A stretch of DNA of 64,000 nt from Flagellimonas aurea (GTDB lineage Bacteria; Bacteroidota; Bacteroidia; Flavobacteriales; Flavobacteriaceae), in NCBI RefSeq assembly GCF_017313785.1, contig NZ_JAFLNL010000005.1, forward strand, positions 62,001-126,000. The letters are read 5' to 3'. The translations under genes and the position numbers were made by a program. Numbering within the stretch: the stretch's first letter is position 1; each line of letters starts with the position of its first letter. This document shows, piece by piece, positions 51,943 through 61,154 of the stretch. The notes under the pieces are model-generated. The model ran no database searches. It saw only the letters and a list, made by a program, of their open reading frames with translations, and was not told where the DNA came from.

Positions 51943-53250
51943 TTATCCTCCAAAGTCATCGAACCTTATGTTCTCATCTGGAATACCAAAGTCCTCGCCC
52001 ATTTTCTGAACAGCTTTGTTCATCAATGGCGGACCACAGAAGTATAGTTCTATGTCTTCAGGGGTTTCGTGATGGTTCAAGTAGTTATCGATAACACAGT
52101 TGTGAATAAACCCAACAAAACCATCTCCTTCAGCATCAATATTCTCTTTAACCTTCCAGTTATCTTCTTCCATTGGTTCTGAAAGTGCCATATAGAATTT
52201 GAAGTTAGGGAAATCCTTTTCCAATTGCTTGAAATGATCAATATAGAACAATTCTCTTTTGGAACGACCCCCATACCAATAAGTAACTTTTCTATTGGTC
52301 TTTAATGTTTTGAACAAGTGGTACAAGTGAGAACGCATTGGCGCCATACCGGCACCACCACCTACGTAAAGCATTTCTGCTTCGGACTCATTAATAAAGA
52401 ATTCACCGAACGGTCCAGAAATGGTTACTGGATCACCTTCCTTCAAGCTAAAGATATATGAAGAGGCAATACCTGGATTCACATCCATCCATCCATTTTT
52501 GTTACGGTCCCAAGGTGGGGTAGCAATACGAACGTTCAGCATAATCTCTCTTCCTTCTGCTGGGTAAGAGGCCATGGAATAGGCTCTTTCTACAGTTTCA
52601 GGATTCTTCATTACCAATGGCCATAGGTTGAACTTATCCCACTCGGCTTGAAACTTGTCCGGTGTCTCATGTTCTTCTGGGTGAGCGGTAATGTCAATAT
52701 CTGAATATTTTACTTCGCAAGGTGGAATCTCAATTTGGATATAGCCACCTGCCTTATAGTTCATATCTTCTGGAATCTCTACCACAAACTCCTTGATAAA
52801 AGAGGCCACGTTATAGTTACGAACCACTTTGGCATCCCACTTTTTGATACCAAACACCTCTTCTGGTATAGTGATGTTCATATCTTGCTTAACCTTGACC
52901 TGACAGGCCAAACGAGCACCCTCGCTCAACTCCTTTTTAGAGAAGTGAGGTGTTTCTGTTGGCAAGGCCTCTCCTCCACCGGAAAGCACATGGCATTCAC
53001 ATTGGATACAGGTTCCTCCTCCACCACATGCGGATGGCAAGAATATCTTTTGATTACCCAAGGTTGACAACAAAGACCCTCCTGAACCAACTTCCAATTC
53101 TTTTTCACCATTAATGGTGATCGTAACTGGTCCTGATGGAGATAGCTTTTCTTTGGTAAACAGCAAAAGTGCTACCAAAATCAACAACAAAACAAGAAAC
53201 GCTACTACGGTAATTAGAATAGTACCTCCGGTACTTGCGGCTAATATCAT
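51943..53250 (-). CDS. nqrF: Na+-translocating NADH:quinone reductase subunit F
   Basis: The 435-residue electron-input subunit has an N-terminal membrane helix (about 9-31), a 2Fe-2S ferredoxin domain with Cys75, Cys81, Cys84 and Cys116, the FAD motif RAYSMASYP and the NADH loop [15 protein letters not shown]. It takes electrons from NADH in the cytosol and passes them to the other subunits. It is the last gene of the operon, 3 bases after nqrE, with a terminator behind. Confidence 0.97.
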   Translation of the reverse strand: MILAASTGGTILITVVAFLVLLLILVALLLFTKEKLSPSGPVTITINGEKELEVGSGGSLLSTLGNQKIFLPSACGGGGTCIQCECHVLSGGGEALPTETPHFSKKELSEGARLACQVKVKQDMNITIPEEVFGIKKWDAKVVRNYNVASFIKEFVVEIPEDMNYKAGGYIQIEIPPCEVKYSDIDITAHPEEHETPDKFQAEWDKFNLWPLVMKNPETVERAYSMASYPAEGREIMLNVRIATPPWDRNKNGWMDVNPGIASSYIFSLKEGDPVTISGPFGEFFINESEAEMLYVGGGAGMAPMRSHLYHLFKTLKTNRKVTYWYGGRSKRELFYIDHFKQLEKDFPNFKFYMALSEPMEEDNWKVKENIDAEGDGFVGFIHNCVIDNYLNHHETPEDIELYFCGPPLMNKAVQKMGEDFGIPDENIRFDDFGG

Positions 53251-53253
53251 CTT

Positions 53254-53994
53254 CTATTTGTTTATGGCTTCGTTATAAGAGATCGCTTTTTCCTTGTCAT
53301 CAATCTCCTTCTTAATTTCCTTTTCATCCTCAGCTTTAGCGGTGGTTGTCTGGGTTTCCTCTGGTGGCTCATTGTCTCCTGTGAGCATTCCACCAAAGCT
53401 TTGGAACCCTATTCCCATTAAGCCTGTAATGATAAATGTAATTCCAAGTCCACGCAAGGGTGCAGGAACGTTGGAATATCTGATTTTTTCGCGTATGGCG
53501 GCTATGGCCAAAATGGCAAGGAACCATCCGATACCAGAACTGATTCCATAATTCAACGCCAAACCTATATTTGGAATTTCTCTGGTCTGCATAAAAAGCG
53601 AACCTCCCAGAATCGCACAGTTTACTGCAATCAACGGCAAGAAAATACCCAAGGAGTTATACAGCGATGGAGAGAACTTTTCCACTACGATTTCCACCAA
53701 TTGTACCATTGTTGCAATGGTGGCGATAAATAGGATAAAGGACAGAAAGCTCAGGTCGTAATCGGCATATTCCGGTCCCAACCAAACCAAGGCTCCATCT
53801 TGCAATAAATATTGATCCAATAACCAGTTCAATGGCACGGTAACACCCAAAACGAATATTACGGCCGCGCCAAGACCTACGGCTGTGGAAACTTTTTTGG
53901 ATACGGCCAAATAGGAACACATTCCCAAAAAGACCGCAAACACCATATTGTCTACGAAGATTGATCTAAAAAATAGTTCTAAATGCTCTAACAT
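53254..53994 (-). CDS. nqrE: Na+-translocating NADH:quinone reductase subunit E (with charged C-terminal tail)
   Basis: The 246-residue product has six predicted membrane helices and the iron-centre cysteines Cys26 (FLGMCSYLAV) and Cys126 (LIAVNCAILGG), which pair with those of NqrD. The usual core ends near residue 200; about 45 further residues (TGDNEPPEETQTTT, then AEDEKEIKKEIDDKEK) form a highly charged tail. V. cholerae NqrE is about 198 residues and has no such tail. Gaps to its neighbours are 11 and 3 bases. Confidence 0.95.
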   Translation of the reverse strand: MLEHLELFFRSIFVDNMVFAVFLGMCSYLAVSKKVSTAVGLGAAVIFVLGVTVPLNWLLDQYLLQDGALVWLGPEYADYDLSFLSFILFIATIATMVQLVEIVVEKFSPSLYNSLGIFLPLIAVNCAILGGSLFMQTREIPNIGLALNYGISSGIGWFLAILAIAAIREKIRYSNVPAPLRGLGITFIITGLMGIGFQSFGGMLTGDNEPPEETQTTTAKAEDEKEIKKEIDDKEKAISYNEAINK

Positions 53995-54005
53995 GTTTCC
54001 TCAGT

Positions 54006-54653
54006 TTATGCTTCTTCAATTAATGCTCTATTTCGAGAACGTTGTACCCAGATAATGATTCCCACCACAATCAATGCTGCTGGAGGAATGATCATAAAGC
54101 CGTTATTTTCATATCCGATGGAGTACAGTCCTGTTTTTGTAACAGGGTCCCCCAAAACTTTCATTCCGAAAAGTGTTCCAGAGCCCAATAGTTCCCTAAA
54201 GAAACCAACTATTACAAGAATCACACCATATCCCAATGCATTCCCTATACCATCCAAGAAGGATTTCCAAGGGCCGTTACCCAAAGCGAATGCTTCAAAA
54301 CGTCCCATAATGATACAGTTGGTAATGATCAATCCCACAAATACGGACAGGGTCTTGCTGAGTTCATAGGCGAAGGCTTTCAAAACCTGGTCCACTATGA
54401 TCACCAAGGCGGCAACAACCACCAATTGCACGATAATTCTAATTTTTGCAGGTATGATGTTCCTCAATAATGAGATAACAACGTTACCCACGCCAAGTAC
54501 GAACAATACCGATATTGCCATCACTACGGAAGCTTTGAGCTCCGCGGTAATCGCTAGCGCTGAACAGATACCCAATACCTGAATGGTAATAGGGTTGTTG
54601 TCCGCCAACGGATCTTTTATAAGATTTGCATCTTTTTTTGATAGTAGCGCCAT
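54006..54653 (-). CDS. nqrD: Na+-translocating NADH:quinone reductase subunit D
   Basis: The 215-residue membrane subunit is related to NqrE. Cys30 (QVLGICSALAIT) and Cys113 (LIITNCIIMGRFEAFA) match the cysteines that hold the intramembrane iron centre with NqrE. It lies 1 base from nqrC and 11 from nqrE. Confidence 0.96.
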   Translation of the reverse strand: MALLSKKDANLIKDPLADNNPITIQVLGICSALAITAELKASVVMAISVLFVLGVGNVVISLLRNIIPAKIRIIVQLVVVAALVIIVDQVLKAFAYELSKTLSVFVGLIITNCIIMGRFEAFALGNGPWKSFLDGIGNALGYGVILVIVGFFRELLGSGTLFGMKVLGDPVTKTGLYSIGYENNGFMIIPPAALIVVGIIIWVQRSRNRALIEEA

Positions 54654-54654
54654 A

Positions 54655-55404
54655 TTAATTGGATCTAATAGTTTGTAAATAAGGTTTGTATAGCTTTAGG
54701 CTTTCCTTTATCATAGCGGTAACACCGTTACCGGTAATGGTAGCACCGGCCAAAGCATCTACTTGATTATCTTCTTTTTCATTATTCAAAGGGTCGTTGT
54801 TTCCCTTAGCAACCTCAACTCCAACATAAGTGTTGCCCTGAACAACCAATTCACCTTTGAAATCATCCATAAAAAAACGTTGCTTTATGTTGGCCCCAAG
54901 ACCTGGAGTCTCTCCACGGTGGTCAAAATAAACACCTTTTATCACCATGTTCTCGTCCACGGAAAGATATCCCCAAATAGCATCCCAAAGTCCTTTACCG
55001 TACATAGGGATGATATAGAATTTTTCTCCATCTTTTTCACCTATCAACAAGGGAAGCTCAGCTTTCTCACCGCTTTTGGCCTTGGCCAAAGCTTTTTCTA
55101 CATTAATCAGGTAGGCATCCTGTTTTTCTACTGCTTTGCTGCCTTCCAACACCAATTGCTGTGTTATATATTTTGCAAACGCTTCTTCAACTTCCGAAGT
55201 AGGAACAAAGGCCACATCGCCATCTCCCTCATTCTCGTTGACACCCATGGCGTATAAAATGTTCTGTTGCTTTTCAAAACGTTCGTTCTCATCGATCATC
55301 GGCTTTAGGCCAGATGCAACAAATGCCAATAGCGAACCCACAACAACAACCATTAAGACTGCGAATACTACAGTGTAGCTATTTTTTTCTGTATTGATTG
55401 CCAT
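54655..55404 (-). CDS. nqrC: Na+-translocating NADH:quinone reductase subunit C
   Basis: The 249-residue product has one N-terminal membrane helix and a periplasmic FMN-binding domain. The FMN acceptor is expected at Thr222 in DALAGAT (216-222), where the ApbE recognition pattern is Dgx(S/T)gAT; here the fourth position is Ala. GYLSVDENMVIKGVYFDHRGETPGLG is the family core. It lies 2 bases after nqrB. Confidence 0.96.
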   Translation of the reverse strand: MAINTEKNSYTVVFAVLMVVVVGSLLAFVASGLKPMIDENERFEKQQNILYAMGVNENEGDGDVAFVPTSEVEEAFAKYITQQLVLEGSKAVEKQDAYLINVEKALAKAKSGEKAELPLLIGEKDGEKFYIIPMYGKGLWDAIWGYLSVDENMVIKGVYFDHRGETPGLGANIKQRFFMDDFKGELVVQGNTYVGVEVAKGNNDPLNNEKEDNQVDALAGATITGNGVTAMIKESLKLYKPYLQTIRSN

Positions 55405-55406
55405 AA

Positions 55407-56666
55407 TTAAGCTGTTTCCGTTTTTAGTGTATCTACCTCATCCGAAGATTTTGGATAGATGGTTGCTGTCTTAAATCGTTTCAATCTCTTTTTGATGTTG
55501 CCTTTTACCACATAATGGTCGATGGTAGGCGCAAATACGTTCATCAACAAGATGGCCAAGAACACACCTTCCGGGTATCCCGGGTTGAAGACCCTGATCA
55601 TTACCGAAAGGAATCCAATAAAGAATCCATAGTACCATTTACCCTTATTGGTCTGGGAACCTGTTACAGGGTCGGTGGCCATAAACACAATACCAAAGGC
55701 CAATCCTCCAACCAACAAATGCTGCCAGTAAGGGAAACTCATCAACGTATAAAATTTACTGTATTCGGGCAACCATCCGGCATCTACGATACCATTGAAG
55801 ATAAGTCCCATAGCTAAAGCCCCCACTACGGCACTTACCATAATTCTCCAAGAAGCTATTTTCGTGAAAATCAAGAAAAGTGCTCCCAAAAGAATCAATA
55901 AAGTGGATGTTTCACCAACGGAACCAGGAATAAATCCGTAGAACATATCGGACAACGAATAGGCGTAGTCAGAGCCCTGTGCCAAAGAACCTAGAACGGT
56001 TTCCCCAGAAATAGCATCAGCGGTCCCCGCTCTCTCAACTCCTTCGTGAACCCACACTTTATCACCACTCATCCAAGTTGGATAAGCAAAGAACAAGAAG
56101 GCACGTATGGTGAGTGCCGGGTTCAATATATTCATTCCGGTACCTCCGAAAACCTCTTTTCCGATAACAACACCAAACGCTACCGCGATGGCCAACATCC
56201 AAAGAGGCGTATCTACAGGTATGATCAACGGAACCAACATCCCGGTCACCAAGTATCCTTCCTCTACTTCATGGCCCTTGATCACTGCGAACAAGAATTC
56301 AATCGCCAAACCTACGCCATAGGATACTATCACCAATGGCAAAACGGTAGTAACACCGACCCAGAAGTTATCCCATGTCAAAAAGTGTTCAAAAAGAGAA
56401 AAGCTCTCCGGAAAACCATTAATTGCAGAGTAATGTTGATATCCCGCATTGAACATACCGAACAACAAACATGGCACCAAGGCCATAATTACCGTGTTCA
56501 TGGTACGCTTTAAGTCATCCGCCGCCCGAACGTGTGCCCCGGAATGGGTAGTTTCGTTCGGCATATAAAGAAAAGTATGCAGCGCATTGAAGGCCGGAGC
56601 CATTTTTTTGCCCTGATACTTTAGTTTTAACTGGTGTAATTTTTCTTTCATGCCCATATTATCCAA
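55407..56666 (-). CDS. nqrB: Na+-translocating NADH:quinone reductase subunit B
   Basis: The 419-residue membrane subunit has about ten helices and carries covalent FMN and riboflavin in the family. The FMN-attachment motif reads DAISGET (217-223), with Glu instead of the usual Ala before Thr223. Conserved segments are EVFGGTGMNILNPALTIRAF and FMATDPVTGSQTNKGKW. This subunit couples electron transfer to Na+ movement. It overlaps nqrA by 8 bases. Confidence 0.96.
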   Translation of the reverse strand: MDNMGMKEKLHQLKLKYQGKKMAPAFNALHTFLYMPNETTHSGAHVRAADDLKRTMNTVIMALVPCLLFGMFNAGYQHYSAINGFPESFSLFEHFLTWDNFWVGVTTVLPLVIVSYGVGLAIEFLFAVIKGHEVEEGYLVTGMLVPLIIPVDTPLWMLAIAVAFGVVIGKEVFGGTGMNILNPALTIRAFLFFAYPTWMSGDKVWVHEGVERAGTADAISGETVLGSLAQGSDYAYSLSDMFYGFIPGSVGETSTLLILLGALFLIFTKIASWRIMVSAVVGALAMGLIFNGIVDAGWLPEYSKFYTLMSFPYWQHLLVGGLAFGIVFMATDPVTGSQTNKGKWYYGFFIGFLSVMIRVFNPGYPEGVFLAILLMNVFAPTIDHYVVKGNIKKRLKRFKTATIYPKSSDEVDTLKTETA

Positions 56667-58011
56667 GTTCTTTTTGCAACAAATCCAATCCTTCCCTGAT
56701 TATTTGTTGGTGTGGTTGTTTTGATATGCATATGAATTCCGTCAAGGAGAAATCCTCCGGAGCCACTTCGTAAAGCCCCAATTGCTCCATTTCGTCCAAA
56801 TCCTTAACCATACAGGCCTTCAACAATTGAAGCGGGTATATATCCAGAGGAAAGACCTCTTCATACCTACCTGTTACCACGAAAGCCCTATGCTCTCCAT
56901 TGGTATTGGTGTCCAGATCATATTTTTTGTTTGGCTGCAACCATGAGAAGGTCAATGCCCTGGTAGATGAAATTTTATTGAACACAGGCTTGTTCCAACC
57001 AAAAAACTCGTAATCGTCTCCTTCGGGAATAGCCGTCACAGTATTATTATAAAATCCAAGGTAGCCCTCTGTATTTGTTTTAGAACCTGTCAGGACATCT
57101 CCATTTATCAACCTAAACCTATCTTCATTGACACCACTTGCATAAAGAAAAGTGGAGATTTCAGCTCCGATTTTGGTTTTATAGTATTTCGGTTGCTTCA
57201 CAACAGAACCAGCCAATGCCACGATTCGTTCCGCGTTGAACTTACCCGTCAATAGAAGCTCACCCAACATTACCATGTCCTGGGCTGACAGCGTCCACAC
57301 CATTTCACCTTTGTTTACAGGGTCGATCCTATTGATCTGCGTACCCACCAATCCAGCGGGATGTGGACCAGAGATCTTGTGAAGCTCTATTCCTTTAATA
57401 TTATTGAACGGGGACCTATTGGATTTTCCAACGGTCACATGTATTTTTCCCGGGGTCATTTTGCTCAATGCCAATACCGCTGCCTGAATTTCCTGCTCCT
57501 TATCTTGAAGCACAAAATCAGGGTCCGCCGCCAATGGCGCAGTTGCGTATCCAGAAACGAATATTGCCTTTGGAGTAACACTGGGATCAGCAATCACATC
57601 GTAAGGTCTCTGCTTAATAAAAGGCCATCCCCCACATTGCAATAGGTAAGATTTAATGGCCTCACCATCTGCCGTATCCAAATCCGGCACCTTATTGATT
57701 ACGTAATCCTGTTCTTTATCAGCAAGAATCTTTAGCGTTAAGATTCGCCTCCTTGCTCCCCTGACAATTTCCACAAGCTCTCCACTGACCGGGGACACGA
57801 AGTGCATTTCTTCGTTGTTCTTGTTATAAAAGAGAGGCTCGCCCGCTTTTATCTCTTCCCCTTGTTTTATCAACATTTTTGGAGTGATTCCGTGGAAATC
57901 ATCTAGGTTCAGGGCGTAAACGTTACTTGTAACGGCTTTGGAAATAGTCTGCTCTGCCGCCCCGACGAGGTTGATATTCAACCCCTTTTTAATCCGGATG
58001 TCTTTAGACAT
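56659..58011 (-). CDS. nqrA: Na+-translocating NADH:quinone reductase subunit A
   Basis: The 450-residue peripheral cytosolic subunit is first in the operon. It starts with IRIKKGLNINLVGAAEQT and has the typical barrel-sandwich segments PKMLIKQGEEIKAGEPLFYNK and FVSPVSGELVEIVRGARRR. It binds quinone in the family. About 140 bases separate it from the divergent DUF5103 gene and hold the nqr promoter. Confidence 0.96.
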   Translation of the reverse strand: MSKDIRIKKGLNINLVGAAEQTISKAVTSNVYALNLDDFHGITPKMLIKQGEEIKAGEPLFYNKNNEEMHFVSPVSGELVEIVRGARRRILTLKILADKEQDYVINKVPDLDTADGEAIKSYLLQCGGWPFIKQRPYDVIADPSVTPKAIFVSGYATAPLAADPDFVLQDKEQEIQAAVLALSKMTPGKIHVTVGKSNRSPFNNIKGIELHKISGPHPAGLVGTQINRIDPVNKGEMVWTLSAQDMVMLGELLLTGKFNAERIVALAGSVVKQPKYYKTKIGAEISTFLYASGVNEDRFRLINGDVLTGSKTNTEGYLGFYNNTVTAIPEGDDYEFFGWNKPVFNKISSTRALTFSWLQPNKKYDLDTNTNGEHRAFVVTGRYEEVFPLDIYPLQLLKACMVKDLDEMEQLGLYEVAPEDFSLTEFICISKQPHQQIIREGLDLLQKELG

Positions 58012-58045
58012 ATTATTGTAGACCTTTTGTTATCAAAATCGAACG

Positions 58046-58053
58046 CAAAAATA
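58046..58053 (-). promoter_or_regulatory. Candidate -7 box TATTTTTG of the nqr operon
   Basis: A TAnnTTTG match on the minus strand ends 34 bases before the nqrA ATG. Confidence 0.42.
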
Positions 58054-58152
58054 GTACTAAAAGGATTGTTTTCATAATAATTAACCATAAAATTGGGATT
58101 ATAAAGGGCTTAATTCCCTTGGCTTACTTTTTGCTTACCTTTACTTAAAATT

Positions 58153-59406
58153 ATGCCCTTGATACGATTTGCCTACATTCTTTTTCTGATGGGTCTGGTA
58201 ATCCCCTCGGTTTCCGGACAAGTTTTGGAAGAAGTAAATCCCCCGGAAAATATAAAATCGGTGATTTTTAAAGGTCCCACAGAAGACCAGTTTCCCGTGA
58301 TACAACTTGGAGAATCAATGACTTTGGAGTTCGATGACCTTTTGGCCAACGAACAGGATTACTACTATAAAATCATTCATTGTGATTACGATTGGACCCC
58401 TTCTCAATTACTCAAATCGCAATATCTTTCCGGTGCGGACAACCAACGGATAATCGACTACGAGAACAGCTACACCACACTTCAGCCCTACTCCAATTAC
58501 CGCCTTTCCATCCCCAACGAGAATGTTCGATTGACGGTCAGCGGCAATTTTGTACTGGAAATCTACAATAGCTACGGCGACCTTCAATTTTCAAGAAGGT
58601 TTGTGGTTTACCAGAACGCAGTCTCCGTAGCAGGCACCGTAAAGCGGTCCAGGGATTTTAACTTTATCAACACCAAACAAGTAGTACAGTTCAATATCAA
58701 CACTGCCGGCTTCAATGTGGTAAATCCAAAAAAGGAGGTCAAGGTCGCCATCATACAGAACCATCAGTGGCCCACGGCACTTTACAACATCAAACCACAA
58801 TTTACCATTGGTACGGAACTCGTGTACAAGTACAATGAGGAAACGAGTTTTTTTGGCGGCAACGAGTACCTGAACTTCGATACCAAAGACCTTCGCTCCC
58901 CCACATTTGCCATTTCAAGAATTGAGATGAGGGACGTATACCACCACTATCTTTTTACCAATGAATATCGGTTTGACCAAGAATACACCTATTTCCCGGA
59001 CATTAATGGCGATTTTGTGGTAAGGACCCTCCAGGGGGAGGATGTTTCAAGAGAGGCAGAATATTCCAAGGTTCATTTTAGTTTGCCATACACCGATTTG
59101 ATAGGATTGGACGATGTGTACGTTATCGGAAAGTTCAACAATTACGCATTGACCGATGAAAACAAAATGGTATTCAACGAGGAAACCGGAAAGTTTGAGG
59201 CAACCCTTTTGATGAAGCAAGGGTTTTACAATTATAAATATGTTATTCAACAAGAAGACGGATCCATCGAGCCCAATCTGGTGAGCGGCAATTTTCATTT
59301 TACTGAAAACAACTACCTTATATTGGTATATTATCGAGATTTCGGGGATATGTACGATAGTATTATAGGTATAGGCTCGGTAAACTCCCAAAATATTAGC
59401 AATTAA
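58153..59406 (+). CDS. Type IX secretion system plug protein (DUF5103)
   Basis: The 417-residue product has a signal peptide (LIRFAYILFLMGLVIPSVSG) and the DUF5103 layout: IKSVIFKGPTEDQFPVIQLGESMTLEFDDL, DYYYKIIHCDYDWTPSQLLKSQYLSGA, and an Ig-like C-terminal part with LDDVYVIGKFNNYALTDENKMVF. Structural work on the SprA translocon identified a protein of this family as the plug that closes the T9SS channel. This fits the T9SS cargo gene at 43128-44294. Confidence 0.87.
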   Translation: MPLIRFAYILFLMGLVIPSVSGQVLEEVNPPENIKSVIFKGPTEDQFPVIQLGESMTLEFDDLLANEQDYYYKIIHCDYDWTPSQLLKSQYLSGADNQRIIDYENSYTTLQPYSNYRLSIPNENVRLTVSGNFVLEIYNSYGDLQFSRRFVVYQNAVSVAGTVKRSRDFNFINTKQVVQFNINTAGFNVVNPKKEVKVAIIQNHQWPTALYNIKPQFTIGTELVYKYNEETSFFGGNEYLNFDTKDLRSPTFAISRIEMRDVYHHYLFTNEYRFDQEYTYFPDINGDFVVRTLQGEDVSREAEYSKVHFSLPYTDLIGLDDVYVIGKFNNYALTDENKMVFNEETGKFEATLLMKQGFYNYKYVIQQEDGSIEPNLVSGNFHFTENNYLILVYYRDFGDMYDSIIGIGSVNSQNISN

Positions 59407-59436
59407 TTATCTTTAGGCCCAAATCCTCAAAAAAGT

Positions 59437-60690
59437 ATGGGCAAAAAAGATGGCTTGATCACCAAGGGTCGCTATGAATTAAAGTTTAGGGGCGTTGAAT
59501 GCCTGAATTGCGGGCATCCATTGGACATTAGTGATAAGTACTGCCCCAATTGTTCCCAGGCCAATAGCACCAAAAAACTGACGCTCAAGGATTTTGTTGA
59601 TGAATTTTTTTCCGGATTGATCAATTATGACTCTAAACTCCTAAAAACGCTTTATGCGCTTTTATTAAGACCGGGTAGAATTACCAAGGACTACGTAAAC
59701 GGAAAACGGGTAACCTACACCAACCCGTTTCGTTTTTTACTGAGCTTGGCTTTCCTCTATTTTTTGATGTTCGCCTACAATAGTCAATTTGATACTTGGG
59801 ACCAAGACGCCCAAAAATATGATGGCACCTTATTCAACGGCTCACCATTCAAGTTCAATACAGATAAAGGAGGATTTGAAATTGACAGTGTAGCCCTGAA
59901 AAAACAAACTACCAAAACGCAAAAAACCCTAGACTCCCTACAAAGGTCAAATCCAGATATTTTGACAGGTATTCACAATCTTGATTCCATCGAAAACACC
60001 AACCCTAAGCTTTCCAAACAACTTGGTGGTTTGGACTCCTTAGGTGTTTTTATAAACGGTATTCAAGAACAAGAACAAGAAAAGGATTCTTTCATGACCA
60101 ACGACCCTTCGGGTTATTTCAAAACTCTGGAAAGTGAATCTGGAACAGAAAAGTTTCTGAGCAAAACAGAATTTTTTGGACATGCAATCAAACAGGATAC
60201 CTTGTTCAATTTTGAGCAGGCGAGGGCTAAATATCAAATTGAAAGCAGTCGATCCAACAAGATGGCCTTTAATATGGCGAACAGCCTTTTAAAGGTGATA
60301 AGTAAACCAGGGAGCTGGGTCAACGAAACAATTTCCAAGCTCCCTTTTGTCATTTTCTTCTTTATGCCAGTGTTCACAGTCTTCATTTGGTTGGTATACA
60401 TCAGAAAAAATTATACCTACACCGATCATCTTATTTTTAGTTTTCACAATCAGTCGCTCTTGTTTATCTTGCTCATCCTTAGCCTTACATTGGATACCAT
60501 ATTCGATATAAATAGCTCGGGGATTTTTCTGTTGATTTTCGCTTTTTATCTTTATAAAGCGATGCGAAAGTTCTACGGACAAGGAAGATTTAAAACTATT
60601 GTGAAATACGTCTTTTTGAACACGGTATTCATGATCTTGGCCTTTTTCACGATCATAGTCACGTTTGCAGGAAGCGGTTTAACTTATTGA
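59437..60690 (+). CDS. DUF3667 membrane protein with N-terminal zinc ribbon
   Basis: The 417-residue product has a four-cysteine ribbon (CLNCGHPLDISDKYCPNCSQ), then the DUF3667 signature LTLKDFVDEFFSGLINYDSKLLKTLYALLLRPGRITKDYVNGKRVTY, a membrane helix, a long charged soluble region and three more membrane helices. Function unknown. It overlaps the TTG upstream of apaG; the two genes are probably one transcript. A TATCTTTA box lies about 20 bases before the start. Confidence 0.85.
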   Translation: MGKKDGLITKGRYELKFRGVECLNCGHPLDISDKYCPNCSQANSTKKLTLKDFVDEFFSGLINYDSKLLKTLYALLLRPGRITKDYVNGKRVTYTNPFRFLLSLAFLYFLMFAYNSQFDTWDQDAQKYDGTLFNGSPFKFNTDKGGFEIDSVALKKQTTKTQKTLDSLQRSNPDILTGIHNLDSIENTNPKLSKQLGGLDSLGVFINGIQEQEQEKDSFMTNDPSGYFKTLESESGTEKFLSKTEFFGHAIKQDTLFNFEQARAKYQIESSRSNKMAFNMANSLLKVISKPGSWVNETISKLPFVIFFFMPVFTVFIWLVYIRKNYTYTDHLIFSFHNQSLLFILLILSLTLDTIFDINSSGIFLLIFAFYLYKAMRKFYGQGRFKTIVKYVFLNTVFMILAFFTIIVTFAGSGLTY

Positions 60691-60695
60691 TAGTT

Positions 60696-61082
60696 ATGTT
60701 TACACAGGTAACCAAAGGAATAAAAGTATCGGTACGCACATCTTTTGAAGGCACATTCTTTAAGAATTATAAAGTGCATTATGCATTCGGATATACCATA
60801 ACCATAGAAAATCTGAGCAAGGACACTGTGCAGCTTACCGCAAGGCACTGGGATGTATTCGATGCCCTTAAGGACATGGAGACCATCGACGGAGAAGGGG
60901 TGATTGGCCGAAAACCAGTTATAAAGCCCGGCAAATCCCACACTTATAGTTCGGGTTGCCTACTGGCTTCGCCCGTTGGGGCAATGCGTGGACACTACCA
61001 GATGGTCAACTTTACCAATGCCAACGAATTTGAAGTGGACATCCCTACCTTTAAATTTGCCGCACCGTTTGCCATAAACTAA
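60696..61082 (+). CDS. apaG: ApaG (DUF525) domain protein
   Basis: The ATG at 60696 gives 128 residues starting MFTQVTKGIKVSVRTSFEG, the usual ApaG beginning. The beta-sandwich segments FGYTITIENLSKDTVQLTARHW, GEGVIGRKPVIKPGKSHTY and SPVGAMRGHYQM are the family signature. ApaG is linked to Co2+/Mg2+ resistance in enterobacteria, though the biochemical role is unclear. It begins 5 bases after the DUF3667 stop. Confidence 0.9.
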   Translation: MFTQVTKGIKVSVRTSFEGTFFKNYKVHYAFGYTITIENLSKDTVQLTARHWDVFDALKDMETIDGEGVIGRKPVIKPGKSHTYSSGCLLASPVGAMRGHYQMVNFTNANEFEVDIPTFKFAAPFAIN

Positions 61083-61115
61083 TTCCGTCCATTTTATATT
61101 CCTTTTAGGTTTCAT

Positions 61116-61123
61116 TACCTTTG
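61116..61123 (+). promoter_or_regulatory. Candidate -7 box TACCTTTG of pruA
   Basis: A TAnnTTTG match ends 31 bases before the pruA ATG. Confidence 0.45.
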
Positions 61124-61154
61124 GTAGAATTGTTTAATTAATAAAAACATTTCT

